Positions 8,118-16,936 of a stretch of DNA of 64,000 bases are shown in pieces. The stretch comes from Mycolicibacterium helvum (GTDB lineage: Bacteria > Actinomycetota > Actinomycetes > Mycobacteriales > Mycobacteriaceae). Each line of letters opens with the position of its first letter. The stretch's first letter is position 1. The stretch covers positions 2,666,001-2,730,000 of the forward strand of contig NZ_AP022596.1 in the NCBI RefSeq assembly GCF_010731895.1. Reading direction: 5' to 3'. The notes under the pieces are model-generated. The model was not told where the DNA came from and made no database searches. It worked only from the letters and a program-made list of their open reading frames with translations. A program made the translations under genes and the position numbers.

Positions 8118-9028
8118 GACTGCTCCCGAGAATCCGGTGGACCAAACTGTTCGCGACGGCCGAGGCGCCGCAACCTGATCCACTCCCGAAGCCCGGCCGG
8201 ATCGCGCCGAGTGATCAGGAAGTACCAGCCGAACCGCACCCACTCCTGCAACAGCAGCTTGCGCAGGCCGGGCTGCGACAACAGGTACCCGCGATTGCGG
8301 TAGGTGAAATACCGTTTGGTCGGATCGTCGGGGTACTGGGTGTGCATGCGACCGCCCAGGATCGGCTTGAATTCGTCGGTGCCGTACGGGTGTAGGTACA
8401 CCGCATCCAGACAGGTGCCGAACGGCAAGCCGCTGCGTACCAGCCTGCGATGCAGTTCCACCTCGTCACCGCGCACGAACAACCGCAGATCCGGAACACC
8501 AACCGCGACAAAGGTTTCAGCGCGGAACAATGCACCGTTGAACAGTGACGCGATTCCTGGAAGCAGATCACCAGAGCCGTCGACGCGCAGTTCCGAGACT
8601 CGTCGCCGCCACACCAGGCCGCGGCGCAGCGGGAAGGCCAGCCGGTCAGGGTCGTTGATATCGCACACCATCGGCGACACCTCGGCCAGCCGGTGGTGGT
8701 CGGCGCAGGCCAGCAGTGTGGCCAGGACTTCGGCGTCCTTGGGGCGCCCGTCGTCGTCGGCCAGCCACACCCAATCCGCGCCCAGCGTCAGTGCATGCAG
8801 TATGCCCAACGCGAATCCGCCTGCGCCGCCGAGATTTCGGCGTGAGCCGAGGTAAGTCGACGGCACCGGTTGCCCGGCGACCAGGTCGCGCACCCGGTCG
8901 TCGGAATCGTTGTCGACGACGATCAGATGGTCGACCATGCGGCTCTGTGTGCTCAGCACGTCCAGCGACTTGGCCAGTTCATCAGGACGGCGATGCGTGA
9001 CGACGACGGCGCACACCTTGCCGGTCAC
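8114..9028 (-). CDS. glfT1: Galactofuranosyltransferase GlfT1
   Basis: GT2-family enzyme (304 residues, the length of Rv3782) that adds the first galactofuranose residues to the decaprenyl-PP-GlcNAc-Rha linker. It has CAVVVTHRRPDELAKSLDVL at the N-terminus, the DDD motif in WVWLADDDGRP near residue 90, and VRGDEVELHRRL near residue 185. The GTG at 9028 overlaps the wzt stop by 4 bp and its own stop overlaps the wzm TTG. Wzt-GlfT1-Wzm is one coupled galactan priming and export unit. Confidence 0.94.
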   Translation of the reverse strand: MTGKVCAVVVTHRRPDELAKSLDVLSTQSRMVDHLIVVDNDSDDRVRDLVAGQPVPSTYLGSRRNLGGAGGFALGILHALTLGADWVWLADDDGRPKDAEVLATLLACADHHRLAEVSPMVCDINDPDRLAFPLRRGLVWRRRVSELRVDGSGDLLPGIASLFNGALFRAETFVAVGVPDLRLFVRGDEVELHRRLVRSGLPFGTCLDAVYLHPYGTDEFKPILGGRMHTQYPDDPTKRYFTYRNRGYLLSQPGLRKLLLQEWVRFGWYFLITRRDPAGLREWIRLRRLGRREQFGPPDSREQS

Positions 9029-9849
9029 GGGGTGGCGACCCCGTCCGACCAGTCTGACTTGTGCTCCTCGAGCACCTCTCGCACATGCCGTGCGGCGTCC
9101 TCACCCTCGTAAGCCCGCACCACATCTTCGATGCCGCCGGTCATCTTGATTGTCCCGTGGTCGATCCACATCGCGTTCTTGCACAACCGGGCCAGGAACT
9201 CGTTGGAATGGCTGGCGAACACCAGGATTCCGGATCGCTCGACCAGATTCTGCAGACGCGATTGCGCCTTCTTGAGGAAGTCGGCGTCGACTGCGCCGAT
9301 GCCCTCGTCGAGCAGCAGGATCTCCGGGTCGATGCTGGTGACCACGCCCATGGCCAGCCGCACCCGCATACCGGTGGAATACGTCCGCAGCGGCATCGAC
9401 AGGTACTCGCCGAGTTCGGTGAATTCGGCGATCTCGTCGACCTTGGCTGCCATCTGCTTTCGCGTCTGGCCGAGGAAAAGGCCGCGGATGATGATGTTCT
9501 CGTAGCCGGAGATCTCCGGATCCATGCCGACGCCGAGGTCGAACACCGGCGCCACCCGCCCGCGAACGGTCGCCGAACCGCGGGTGGGCTCGTAGATCCC
9601 GGACAACAGCCGCAGCAGCGTCGACTTGCCCGCGCCGTTGTGGCCGACCAGGCCGATCCGATCGCCCATCTTCAACGACAACGTGATGTCCCGCAGCGCC
9701 TCGATGACGACGACGTTCTCGGTGTTGCGCCCGATCGCGCCGCCGGCCGCACCCAGGAAGGTCTTCTTCAGCGAGCGCGTCTTGGCATCAAAGATCGGAA
9801 ACTCAACCCAGGCGTCGCGGGTTTCGATGAAGGGATCGTCGGCAGCCAC
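9025..9849 (-). CDS. wzt: Galactan ABC transporter ATPase Wzt (Rv3781/RfbE type)
   Basis: Cytoplasmic ATPase partner of Wzm, 274 residues. Walker A is GHNGAGKSTLLRL near residue 70, the signature is YSTGMRVRLAMG, and Walker B is EILLLDEGIGAVD. The lack of a long C-terminal carbohydrate-binding domain matches the mycobacterial galactan exporter, which recognises the lipid-linked polymer differently from O-antigen exporters with such a domain. The start is GTG at 9849. It sits 15 bp downstream of bpa and overlaps glfT1 by 4 bp. Confidence 0.94.
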   Translation of the reverse strand: MAADDPFIETRDAWVEFPIFDAKTRSLKKTFLGAAGGAIGRNTENVVVIEALRDITLSLKMGDRIGLVGHNGAGKSTLLRLLSGIYEPTRGSATVRGRVAPVFDLGVGMDPEISGYENIIIRGLFLGQTRKQMAAKVDEIAEFTELGEYLSMPLRTYSTGMRVRLAMGVVTSIDPEILLLDEGIGAVDADFLKKAQSRLQNLVERSGILVFASHSNEFLARLCKNAMWIDHGTIKMTGGIEDVVRAYEGEDAARHVREVLEEHKSDWSDGVATP

Positions 9850-9864
9850 CGTGAGTCTCGTGTG

Positions 9865-10362
9865 TTACAGGTACTGCCCGGTGCCATGACCGGGGACTCC
9901 AGGCGGGCCGGGCGGGGTCATGCCGGGCGGCAGTGCGCCCTGGCGCATGTGCTCGAGCTGCGCGCGCGCAGCCATCTGCTGGGCGAACAACGCGGTCTGG
10001 ATTCCGTGGAACAGACCCTCGAGCCAGCCGACCAGCTGCGCCTGCGCGATGCGCAGCTCGGCGTCCGACGGGATGGTGTCGTCGGTGAACGGCAGCGCCA
10101 GGCGCTCCAGTTCGTCGCGCAGCTCGGGAGCCAGCCCGTCTTCGAGCTCGCGGATGGACGTCGCGTGAATCTCGCGCAGCCGGGCGCGGCTCGCGTCATC
10201 CAGCGGTGCGGCCCGCACCTCTTCGAGCAGCTGCTTGATCATCGTGCCGATCCGCATCACCTTGGCTGGCTGTTCGACCAGGTCGGTCACGGAGCGCCCG
10301 TCGTCGTCCCCGGCGTCGGGCCCGATGATCTCGATGTTGTCGTCGTCTGTGTTCGTCGTCAT
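9865..10362 (-). CDS. bpa: Bacterial proteasome activator Bpa/PafE
   Basis: ATP-independent ring-shaped activator that opens the 20S proteasome gate for unfolded or specific substrates. The 165-residue protein has an acidic, disordered N-terminus, a helical middle (AKVMRIGTMIKQLLEEVRA, ELRIAQAQLVGWLEGLFHG) and a Pro/Gly-rich tail ending in GQYL, the C-terminal motif that docks into the proteasome alpha ring. It is the Rv3780 counterpart, at the same place between wzt and the Rv3779-like gene. Confidence 0.93.
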   Translation of the reverse strand: MTTNTDDDNIEIIGPDAGDDDGRSVTDLVEQPAKVMRIGTMIKQLLEEVRAAPLDDASRARLREIHATSIRELEDGLAPELRDELERLALPFTDDTIPSDAELRIAQAQLVGWLEGLFHGIQTALFAQQMAARAQLEHMRQGALPPGMTPPGPPGVPGHGTGQYL

Positions 10363-10390
10363 GCGGTGAGCGTTCCCTCGTGTCCCACTG

Positions 10391-12370
10391 TTATTGGGTG
10401 TCCGGCGGCGGAGATCCGCGCCATTCGTAGATGCGGGCCTCGCCGTTGTCGTAGATCTTCGCCCACGACTTGGACTTGTCTAGTGACACTAGTCCGTCGG
10501 GCATGACGAACCCGCGGACCACCGGCGTACTGGTCAACACATAGCGGATGTTCAGCGCCTTCACCGCCTCGGCGATTCGCGGATCGTGGTCGGCGTCGTC
10601 GGCGTAGGCCCAGAAGATGAAGCGGTGGTAACCCGGTCCCTGCTGCACGGGGTAGTCGTAGTGCGTCCACAGCGGGTGCAGGCCGGCCACCGCGTACATC
10701 CACGCGGTGCCGTCGACGTTGGCATCGCCGATCAGGGTGTCGCGGGCCCCCGGCAGGGTCGCCAGGTACGCCATCGCCTCCAGATCTTTGTCGTCGATGA
10801 TCACCCGGTCGTACTTCTCGCCGATCAGGTAGCGGTGTCGGGGGAAGTAGTGCCAGGCCAACCCGACGGTGGCGGCCACCAGCAGCACCGCAGTCGCGCC
10901 GATCCAGAATCCGCGGCCGGGATCCCGGGCGGCGGCCCACCGCTGCGTCAACCGGCGCGCGCCAGCCACGATCAGCAGCGCCGCGGCGTACAACGCGATC
11001 CCGGCCATCGGCGCCAGCAACAGCGTCACCACCGCCGATAGCCGACGCGGGTCGCTGTAGAACAGGTCGCTGTACTTGCCGATGATGGCCCCCACGGGGC
11101 CGCCGAACGGCGCCCCGGAATGCACGATCGACACCATCATCAGCAGCCAGACCGCGGCCGGCCACCAGATGCGCTTGGTCAGTAGCAGTACGAAGCCCAC
11201 CGCCGCCAGTCCGATCAGGACGTTCTGGATCGGGAAGTCATTGAGGTGCCGGGTGTGCTGGACGATCGCGTTGAACAGCGTCCGTTTGCGGCCCTGATAG
11301 GTGAGGAAGGCGTGCCCGGCGATGACCTCGGCCTGCTGCAGAACTCCGAGGAACTGCGGCAGCAGCACGGCCAGGGAAGGGGCCGCGATCGCGACCAGCG
11401 TGATGAAGTCGCGCGCCCGGCCCAATACCGGTCGCCTGAGCGCGTCCAGCAGCCACCACGCCACCACCAACGTGACCACGACCACGCCGCCGGTGATGTG
11501 CACCGAGAACACCCCCACCAATGCCAGCACGGCCAGTGGGACGCGATCTCGATGCCGCAGCGACGACGTGATCAGCACGAACGTTGGCACTGCGAGGCCG
11601 TAGGCCACCATGTTGGGCATCGAGGCCGTGTCGAACTCGACGTAGGGCACCGCGGTGAACGACGCCGACAGCGCAGCGGCAGTCGCGGCGGCCCCCGCCG
11701 TACGCCACTGCGTCGTGGTCCTGCGCAGCAGCTGCCAGGTCAGCAGCGCCGCGCTGAGTGGGAACAGCCACACCGCCCCCGCCAGCGAGCTCAACGTGTA
11801 GGCAGTGGTCGGTGCGGCGCCGATGAGCTGGGCTAGTACGGCGCCCAGCGCATGAAACACCGAGGGGTAATAGAGGGCCGCGTGCGTTTCGACGTTGCGC
11901 AGCTCACCCATGTGGGTCGACGAGGCCTGGCCGGTGTCGAGGATCCAGCGGATGGTGTTGGCATGCCAGACGGAGTCCCAGTTGCTGGGGATCGACTGCC
12001 AGTGCGGCATGCCCTTGGCGGCCGCTATTGCGATGAAGAGTGCGCCGAGGACGACCCCCGCCGCGACCGTCAGCGCTGGCCACACCGACACCGCGCCGCC
12101 GCTCGAATCGGCGTCGCGATATCGGGCGAGCAGAATCCGCAAACCGAATACCGCCGCCGTTACGATGGCCAGGGCAAGAAGCGCCGTCCAGGTGTTCCAG
12201 CGGATGCCGATCGCGCCGAACGGGATGATGGCCAGGCCTACAACGCCGTACGTCAGTGCCGGGCCTACCCCGAGTGCGACCGGCCAACTCAACCGCCCGG
12301 CCAGCGCGACCACCGCACCCGGCAGGATCAGCAACAAGACCGCGATCACCAGTCCGAACGCGAAGCTCAC
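10391..12370 (-). CDS. Large multi-pass membrane protein (Rv3779 type), probable GT-C-like glycosyltransferase
   Basis: 659 residues with more than ten hydrophobic segments and a soluble C-terminal domain (YLIGEKYDRVIIDDKDLEAM, then LNIRYVLTSTPVVRG). The first extracytoplasmic loop has HWQSIPSNWDSVWHANTIRW, containing acidic residues as in GT-C enzymes. The M. tuberculosis counterpart Rv3779 has been reported to act in polyprenyl-phosphomannose synthesis; I cannot confirm the substrate here. The GTG at 12370 opens a minus-strand operon running through bpa, wzt, glfT1 and wzm, divergent from the PLP-fold gene. Confidence 0.78.
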   Translation of the reverse strand: MSFAFGLVIAVLLLILPGAVVALAGRLSWPVALGVGPALTYGVVGLAIIPFGAIGIRWNTWTALLALAIVTAAVFGLRILLARYRDADSSGGAVSVWPALTVAAGVVLGALFIAIAAAKGMPHWQSIPSNWDSVWHANTIRWILDTGQASSTHMGELRNVETHAALYYPSVFHALGAVLAQLIGAAPTTAYTLSSLAGAVWLFPLSAALLTWQLLRRTTTQWRTAGAAATAAALSASFTAVPYVEFDTASMPNMVAYGLAVPTFVLITSSLRHRDRVPLAVLALVGVFSVHITGGVVVVTLVVAWWLLDALRRPVLGRARDFITLVAIAAPSLAVLLPQFLGVLQQAEVIAGHAFLTYQGRKRTLFNAIVQHTRHLNDFPIQNVLIGLAAVGFVLLLTKRIWWPAAVWLLMMVSIVHSGAPFGGPVGAIIGKYSDLFYSDPRRLSAVVTLLLAPMAGIALYAAALLIVAGARRLTQRWAAARDPGRGFWIGATAVLLVAATVGLAWHYFPRHRYLIGEKYDRVIIDDKDLEAMAYLATLPGARDTLIGDANVDGTAWMYAVAGLHPLWTHYDYPVQQGPGYHRFIFWAYADDADHDPRIAEAVKALNIRYVLTSTPVVRGFVMPDGLVSLDKSKSWAKIYDNGEARIYEWRGSPPPDTQ

Positions 12371-12432
12371 TGGACTAGTATGGCTGGCCAGGTGATCCTG
12401 TCCTCGGGGACCGCAGGCGCCCTTGCTGTCTC

Positions 12433-12444
12433 GATAGCGCTATC
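12433..12444. promoter_or_regulatory. 12-bp perfect palindrome in a divergent promoter region
   Basis: GATAGCGCTATC is a perfect palindrome 24 bp upstream of the PLP-fold gene start and 62 bp upstream of the Rv3779-like start. It is a candidate dimeric-regulator site. No regulator gene is adjacent. Confidence 0.35.
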
Positions 12445-12468
12445 ACCAACGCTTTAAGGTGGTTCTCC

Positions 12469-13665
12469 ATGGCATATGACGTCGCCCGGGTGCGTGGTCT
12501 GCACCCAGCGCTGGGCGACGGATGGATGCGCTTTGACGCTCAGGCCGGGATGTTGATCCCGGAGTCGGTGGCCACGACGGTCTCCACGGCGTTCCGCGGT
12601 TCGGTGCCCAATACCGCCAGCCCCCACCCGGCGGCCCGGCGCAGCGTGGCTGTGCTGGAGGCCGCCCGCCAGGCGGTGGCCGACCTGGTCAACGGTGATC
12701 CGGGCGGCGTGGTGCTCGGCGCCGACCGCTCGATCCTGTTGACGTCACTGGCCGACGCGTCGTCCTCGCGGGCCGGGATTGGCTACGAGGTCGTCGTCAG
12801 CCGGCTCGACGATGAAGCAAACATCGCGCCGTGGCTGCGCGCGGCCAACCGGTACGGGGCCAAGGTCAAGTGGGCCGAGGTCGACATCGAAACCGGTGAG
12901 CTGCCGTCGTGGCAGTGGGAGAGCCTGATCACGCCGCCCACCAAGCTGGTGGCCATGTCGTCGGCATCGTCGACCCTCGGCACGATCACCGACGTCGGGG
13001 CGGTCACCAAACTCGTGCACGACGTCAGCGGTCTGGTTGTGGTGGACCACTCGGCGGCGGCGCCGTATCAGCTGATCGACATCAACGAGATCGAGGCCGA
13101 CGTGGTTGCGCTCAATGCGCCGGCTTGGGGTGGCCCGCCGATCGGCGCGCTGGTTTTCCGCAACCCGTCTCTCATCGACACCTTCGGTTCGGTATCGATG
13201 AACCCCTACGCCAGCGGGCCGGCCCGGCTGGAATTGGGTGGACACCAATACGGACTGCTGGCCGGTGTGGTCGCCAGCATCGAGTATCTGGCCGGCCTGG
13301 ACGAATCAGCGCGCGGCACCCGTCGTGAAAGGCTCGCGCTCTCAATGCAGTCCGCGGGTTCCTACCTCGGCGGCCTGTTCGACTATCTGATGGTGTCGCT
13401 GCGGTCGCTGCCCTTGGTCATGGTGATCGGCCGGCCCGAGGTGCACATACCGGTGGTCAGCTTCGCGGTCACCGGGGTGCCCGCCGAGCGGGTGGTCCAG
13501 CGGTTGGCCGACAACGGAATTCTGGCTGTTTCCAACGCCAATTCGCGGGTCCTGGACCTGATCGGGGTCAACGACATCGGCGGTGCGGTCACCGTCGGGC
13601 TGGCGCATTACTCGACGATGGCTGAGGTGGATCAGCTGGTGCGGGCGCTGGCGTCGCTGGGCTGA
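12469..13665 (+). CDS. Cysteine desulfurase-like protein (Rv3778c type) lacking the PLP lysine
   Basis: 398 residues of aminotransferase class V fold, closest to the cysteine desulfurase-like group. It keeps [11 protein letters not shown] with the PLP-ring Asp193 and the C-terminal [18 protein letters not shown]. At the expected Schiff-base motif (S-x-x-K-x-G-G-P) it reads NAPAWGGP, so Ala219 replaces the lysine. It therefore should not form the usual internal aldimine. The ATG at 12469 follows AAGGTGG. The M. tuberculosis homologue appears to share the substitution, so this is a subfamily trait, not a local mutation. Function unknown. Confidence 0.85.
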   Translation: MAYDVARVRGLHPALGDGWMRFDAQAGMLIPESVATTVSTAFRGSVPNTASPHPAARRSVAVLEAARQAVADLVNGDPGGVVLGADRSILLTSLADASSSRAGIGYEVVVSRLDDEANIAPWLRAANRYGAKVKWAEVDIETGELPSWQWESLITPPTKLVAMSSASSTLGTITDVGAVTKLVHDVSGLVVVDHSAAAPYQLIDINEIEADVVALNAPAWGGPPIGALVFRNPSLIDTFGSVSMNPYASGPARLELGGHQYGLLAGVVASIEYLAGLDESARGTRRERLALSMQSAGSYLGGLFDYLMVSLRSLPLVMVIGRPEVHIPVVSFAVTGVPAERVVQRLADNGILAVSNANSRVLDLIGVNDIGGAVTVGLAHYSTMAEVDQLVRALASLG

Positions 13666-13668
13666 CGC

Positions 13669-14652
13669 TCAGCTTTCGATAGTCAGCAGAATCTTGCCGA
13701 ACGTCTCCCCGGAGGCCAGCACTCGGTGCGCTTCGGCAGCATCGGTGATGGGGAAGCGCGCACCGATGATCGGGCGGACCCGACCGTCGCCGATCATCGG
13801 CCACACCGAGTCCACCACCGCATCGACGATGGCGCCCTTGCCATGGGTACCGTCGACGGGCCGGCCCCGCAACGACGTAGCGATCACGCTGAGTCGCTTG
13901 GAGACCATCTTGGCAATGTTCAGTTCGCCTTTGATCCCGCCCTGCATGCCGATGATCACGAGTCGACCGTCGGGCGCGAGCGCGTCGAGGTTCCGGTCGA
14001 GATAGGCTGCGCCCATGATGTCGAAGATGACGTCGGCGCCGCGACCATCTGTGGCATTATTAACGCGCGCGACGAAATCCTCGTCGCGGTAAGAGATTTG
14101 CGTGTTGGCGCCCAATTCGGCGCATAGCGCGAGCTTGGATTGCGAGCCTGCGGTCACCGCGACCCGGCTGCCCAGAGCCGTCGCCACCTGAATAGCGTGC
14201 GTGCCGATGCCGCTGGCGCCACCGTGGACGAGGAGCATCTCGCCGGGCGCCAGATGCGCGGTCATGACGAGGTTCGACCACACCGTGCAGGCGACCTCCG
14301 GCAGTGCGGCCGCCTCGGCCACGCTGACGCCGGCGGGAATGGGCATCACCTGGCGGGCCGGCACCGCGACGTACTGGGCGTAGCCGCCTCCGGCCAAAAG
14401 TGCGCAGACCTGTTGTCCAACAGTCCATTCCGATACTTCGTCGCCCACTGCCTCGATGACGCCGGCGACTTCCAAACCCAAGATCTCGCTTTCGCCTGGC
14501 GGGGGTGGGTAGTGCCCGGCTGCCTGCAACAGATCAGCACGGTTGACCCCTGCGGTGCCGACCTTGATCAACACCTCGCCGGGTCTGGGGGCAACATCGG
14601 GTACCTCGCGCCAGATCAGGCGGTCGGCGGATTCAGCGACGATGGCCAGCAT
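13669..14652 (-). CDS. NADPH:quinone reductase-like MDR enzyme (Rv3777 type)
   Basis: 327-residue medium-chain dehydrogenase of the zinc-free quinone oxidoreductase group. It has GVNRADLLQAAGHYPPPPG near residue 35, the nucleotide-binding loop VHGGASGIGTHAIQVA near residue 142, and ends ETFGKILLTIES. It resembles the human TP53I3/PIG3 type. No structural zinc cysteines are visible. It converges with the PLP-fold gene (3-bp gap) and diverges from the MarR gene, which may control it. Confidence 0.87.
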   Translation of the reverse strand: MLAIVAESADRLIWREVPDVAPRPGEVLIKVGTAGVNRADLLQAAGHYPPPPGESEILGLEVAGVIEAVGDEVSEWTVGQQVCALLAGGGYAQYVAVPARQVMPIPAGVSVAEAAALPEVACTVWSNLVMTAHLAPGEMLLVHGGASGIGTHAIQVATALGSRVAVTAGSQSKLALCAELGANTQISYRDEDFVARVNNATDGRGADVIFDIMGAAYLDRNLDALAPDGRLVIIGMQGGIKGELNIAKMVSKRLSVIATSLRGRPVDGTHGKGAIVDAVVDSVWPMIGDGRVRPIIGARFPITDAAEAHRVLASGETFGKILLTIES

Positions 14653-14715
14653 CGGAACAGGTTACTCCCGAGCCATTTCGGCATCGTACCGCGCTGTGTC
14701 GCTTACGATTGCGCT

Positions 14716-15228
14716 ATGGGAGGGACCATTGGGGGGCGGACCGCGAGTGAGATGCCGGGGTTGGATATAGCCGAGCAGCGAGCTTGGCAGAACTTCCTCG
14801 ACGCAGCACTGCGGCTCTACGGAACGCTGAATCGCGGACTCGTCGACAAGCACAAGTTGAGCTTGGTCGACGTTCGCTTGTTAGAGATACTGGACAACTC
14901 CGAAACGGGCTCGGCACGGATGGGGGATCTGGCCGAGCAGCTCATGTCATTACCGAGCCGGGTGACCCGTCAGATCCGCCGGCTGGAGACGGCCGGGCTG
15001 GTCCATCGGGAGGCGAGTCCCGACGACGGGCGCGGAGTCTTGGCTGGGATCACTGACCGTGGGCGCGAGGTCGTCGAGGACGCGATGCTGACGTACGCGA
15101 CGGGGGTTCGGGAGAATTTCCTGGGCCCGCTGTCACGTCCGCAGATGGCGGCGATGGGGGAGAGCTGCCGCCGGATCAGTGCCTCATTGAAGGACAGCGG
15201 CGACTCGGCCAAGGTCGGCCGCGTCTGA
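14716..15228 (+). CDS. MarR-family transcriptional regulator
   Basis: 170 residues. A winged helix-turn-helix lies at about 55-115: LSLVDVRLLEILDNSETGS, MGDLAEQLMSLPSRVTRQIR as recognition region, and the wing ASPDDGRGVLAGITDRG. The ATG at 14716 gives the MarR length; a much longer upstream frame is antisense to the quinone reductase gene and is not real. Only 63 bp separate it from the divergent quinone reductase, so a shared operator is likely. An imperfect ATCGTA-N15-TACGAT pair lies in that gap. Confidence 0.85.
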   Translation: MGGTIGGRTASEMPGLDIAEQRAWQNFLDAALRLYGTLNRGLVDKHKLSLVDVRLLEILDNSETGSARMGDLAEQLMSLPSRVTRQIRRLETAGLVHREASPDDGRGVLAGITDRGREVVEDAMLTYATGVRENFLGPLSRPQMAAMGESCRRISASLKDSGDSAKVGRV

Positions 15229-15246
15229 ACCGCTACGCTTGTCGGC

Positions 15247-15333
15247 GGTGGCGTGGCAGAGCGGCCTAATGCACTCGCCTTGAAAGCGAGAGACGGCTAA
15301 CACCGTCCGGGGGTTCAAATCCCTCCGCCACCG
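15247..15333 (+). tRNA. tRNA-Ser(TGA)
   Basis: The acceptor stem GGTGGCG pairs with CGCCACC. The anticodon loop is CTTGAAA with anticodon TGA, there is a long variable arm (GACGGCTAACACCGTC region), and the T-loop is GTTCAAATC. The 3' CCA is not encoded (GCTTTT follows). Class II shape fits serine. Confidence 0.96.
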
Positions 15334-15778
15334 CTTTTCGCGCGCTGCCGGGTATCCAGCGAACGTCCATTCGCCGCCCCGCTGCTTCCAGCGCGGCGAC
15401 CGCGCGCCGGTAAGTGCTGGGTGCCCCAGAAGATGAGATTGGTTTTGTGCCAAGGTAATTGGAGCGTGCGCGCGGCCTCCAAGGCCGCCACATGGTAGCG
15501 CTTGAAAAGTCCCCGGGGCGGCTTCGAAGCCCGCATCGGGCAGCGCCCGCAGTGGGGCCCGTCGGCAGTCGTACATGGATGCTGTCACCACGATCACTGA
15601 CTGCGAGCTACCTGTGGGGCTGGCTCCGGACTTCTGTGGATCAGCTTGGGATACGTGCTATTTGGTGCCGATCGGGCATACAAAGGAATGAAGGCGTTCG
15701 AATGGTTGCTTGGCGGCTCATGTGAGTGGCCAAGCTATCTGACGTTACGCAAAAATGTCCCGAAAGGTGCTGGTCAAC
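15334..15778. other. 445-bp stretch with no recognised gene
   Basis: Frames here are short, overlap the tRNA or lack mycobacterial codon bias, and none shows a family I recognise. The part after about 15570 is richer in A/T than its neighbours. It lies directly 3' of tRNA-Ser, a common integration site, and could be a decayed accessory remnant. No att repeat or integrase was seen. Confidence 0.5.
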
Positions 15779-16075
15779 ATGTCCTCCCCCAAGAAGCTTC
15801 GGAAAAGCTTGGCTTTGGATAAGAGGTTGCTGGGTACCGTTGTGGGTGGTGGCGCGATCGCCGTTCTCGGCCTGTTTGGTCTGACCCACCCCGCCCCGGT
15901 CTCGGTAACCGGAAACGTCACCGCCGACTCCGGCGACGAGACGAAGTTCCCGCCCTACTCCTCGCCGGCCGTCGCCGGTATGAACATGGGTGCGACCACG
16001 ACGACGCAGCCCACCGATGAACCAACCGCCTTGGCGACCACCAAGGCAGTTCCGGCCATCAAAGCCGGCAAATAG
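15779..16075 (+). CDS. Small membrane-anchored protein of unknown function
   Basis: 98 residues: a basic N-terminus (SSPKKLRKSLALDKR), one membrane segment (LLGTVVGGGAIAVLGLFGL, about residues 17-35), then a Thr/Pro/Ala-rich extracytoplasmic tail with GATTTTQPTDEPTAL. It is not a recognised family. The ATG at 15779 is preferred because GAAAGGTG lies about 9 bp upstream; an in-frame ATG at 15755 would add 8 residues. The stop is 3 bp from the convergent enoyl-CoA hydratase gene. Confidence 0.65.
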   Translation: MSSPKKLRKSLALDKRLLGTVVGGGAIAVLGLFGLTHPAPVSVTGNVTADSGDETKFPPYSSPAVAGMNMGATTTTQPTDEPTALATTKAVPAIKAGK

Positions 16076-16078
16076 CAG

Positions 16079-16903
16079 CTATTCGCCGGTGAATTCCGGC
16101 TTCCGCTTGCCAAACATTGCCGAGATACCCTCGGACAGGTCCTTGGACGGCAGGAACGCCGAGTTCCACGCCGCCACGTACCGCAGGCTGGCCGCCACAT
16201 CGGCGGTGCGCTGCTCGTCGAGGACGTCCTTGATGCCGTGGGTGACCAGCGGTGAGTTGGCGGCGATCTCTGCGGCCGTCTCGTGCGCGGCGGCCAGCGT
16301 GGCCTCGGCGTCCGGGTAGACGTCGTTGACCAGTCCGATCTTCTCGGCGCGCGCGGCGTCGATGTCCTTGCCGGTCAATGCCAATTCGCGCAGGTGTCCG
16401 TCGGACAGGATGTAAGGCAACCGGGCCAGGCTGCCGACGTCGGCGACGATCGATAGCTTGACCTCGCGCACCGAGAACTTCGCGTCGGCGCTGGCGTAGC
16501 GGATGTCGACCGCGCTGATCAGGTCGACGCCACCGCCGATGCACCAGCCATGGATCGCGGCGATGGTGGGGGTGCGGCAATCGGCCACCGCGGTGATCGA
16601 CTGCTGCATGCGCTTGAGCTTGGTGTGGAAGTCCTTGCGTGGGCGCGCCGACACCTCCGTGGTCATGGCGCCGCCGATGGTGTCGCCCATGGCGACCAGA
16701 TCCAGGCCGTAGCTGAAGTTGCGGCCCGACCCGGTCAGCACGATCGCCCGGACATCGGGATCGGCGTCGAGGTCGGCGAAGACCACCGGCATCTCGGCCC
16801 AGAATTGCGGGCCCATCGCATTGCCCTTCCCCGGGCCGATCAGCGTGACCTGGGCGACGTGGTCCTTGACCTCGACAGTGAGGGATTCATACGGCTCGCT
16901 CAT
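16079..16903 (-). CDS. echA21: Enoyl-CoA hydratase/isomerase family protein, dienoyl-CoA isomerase-like
   Basis: Crotonase-fold protein of 274 residues (EchA21/Rv3774 type and position). The oxyanion-hole region is IAAIHGWCIGGGVDLISAVD near residue 118. The segment FSVREVKLSIVADVGSLARL carries Glu and Asp at positions used by delta3,5-delta2,4-dienoyl-CoA isomerases (EV...ADVGTLQRLP) and not the hydratase Glu pair. It may therefore isomerise dienoyl-CoAs from unsaturated fatty acids. I prefer the ATG at 16903 (MSEPYES); another ATG lies two codons upstream. Confidence 0.83.
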   Translation of the reverse strand: MSEPYESLTVEVKDHVAQVTLIGPGKGNAMGPQFWAEMPVVFADLDADPDVRAIVLTGSGRNFSYGLDLVAMGDTIGGAMTTEVSARPRKDFHTKLKRMQQSITAVADCRTPTIAAIHGWCIGGGVDLISAVDIRYASADAKFSVREVKLSIVADVGSLARLPYILSDGHLRELALTGKDIDAARAEKIGLVNDVYPDAEATLAAAHETAAEIAANSPLVTHGIKDVLDEQRTADVAASLRYVAAWNSAFLPSKDLSEGISAMFGKRKPEFTGE

Positions 16904-16936
16904 GACCATGAAGGCTACGGCGCGCCGCCGCCTGCG

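Noticed and set aside
9061..10506. 481-residue plus-strand frame over wzt and bpa
   Set aside because: Shadow of the minus-strand genes, which carry clear Walker motifs and the GQYL tail.
14653..14715. ATCGTA-N15-TACGAT as a firm MarR operator
   Set aside because: Arms are short and the spacer is long for MarR; kept only as a remark in the MarR entry.
15184..15597. Minus-strand frame running through tRNA-Ser(TGA)
   Set aside because: It crosses a well-formed tRNA and the MarR 3' end and shows no protein similarity.
15334..15778. Integrated island at tRNA-Ser(TGA)
   Set aside because: No integrase and no repeat of the tRNA 3' end were seen; the stretch is short.
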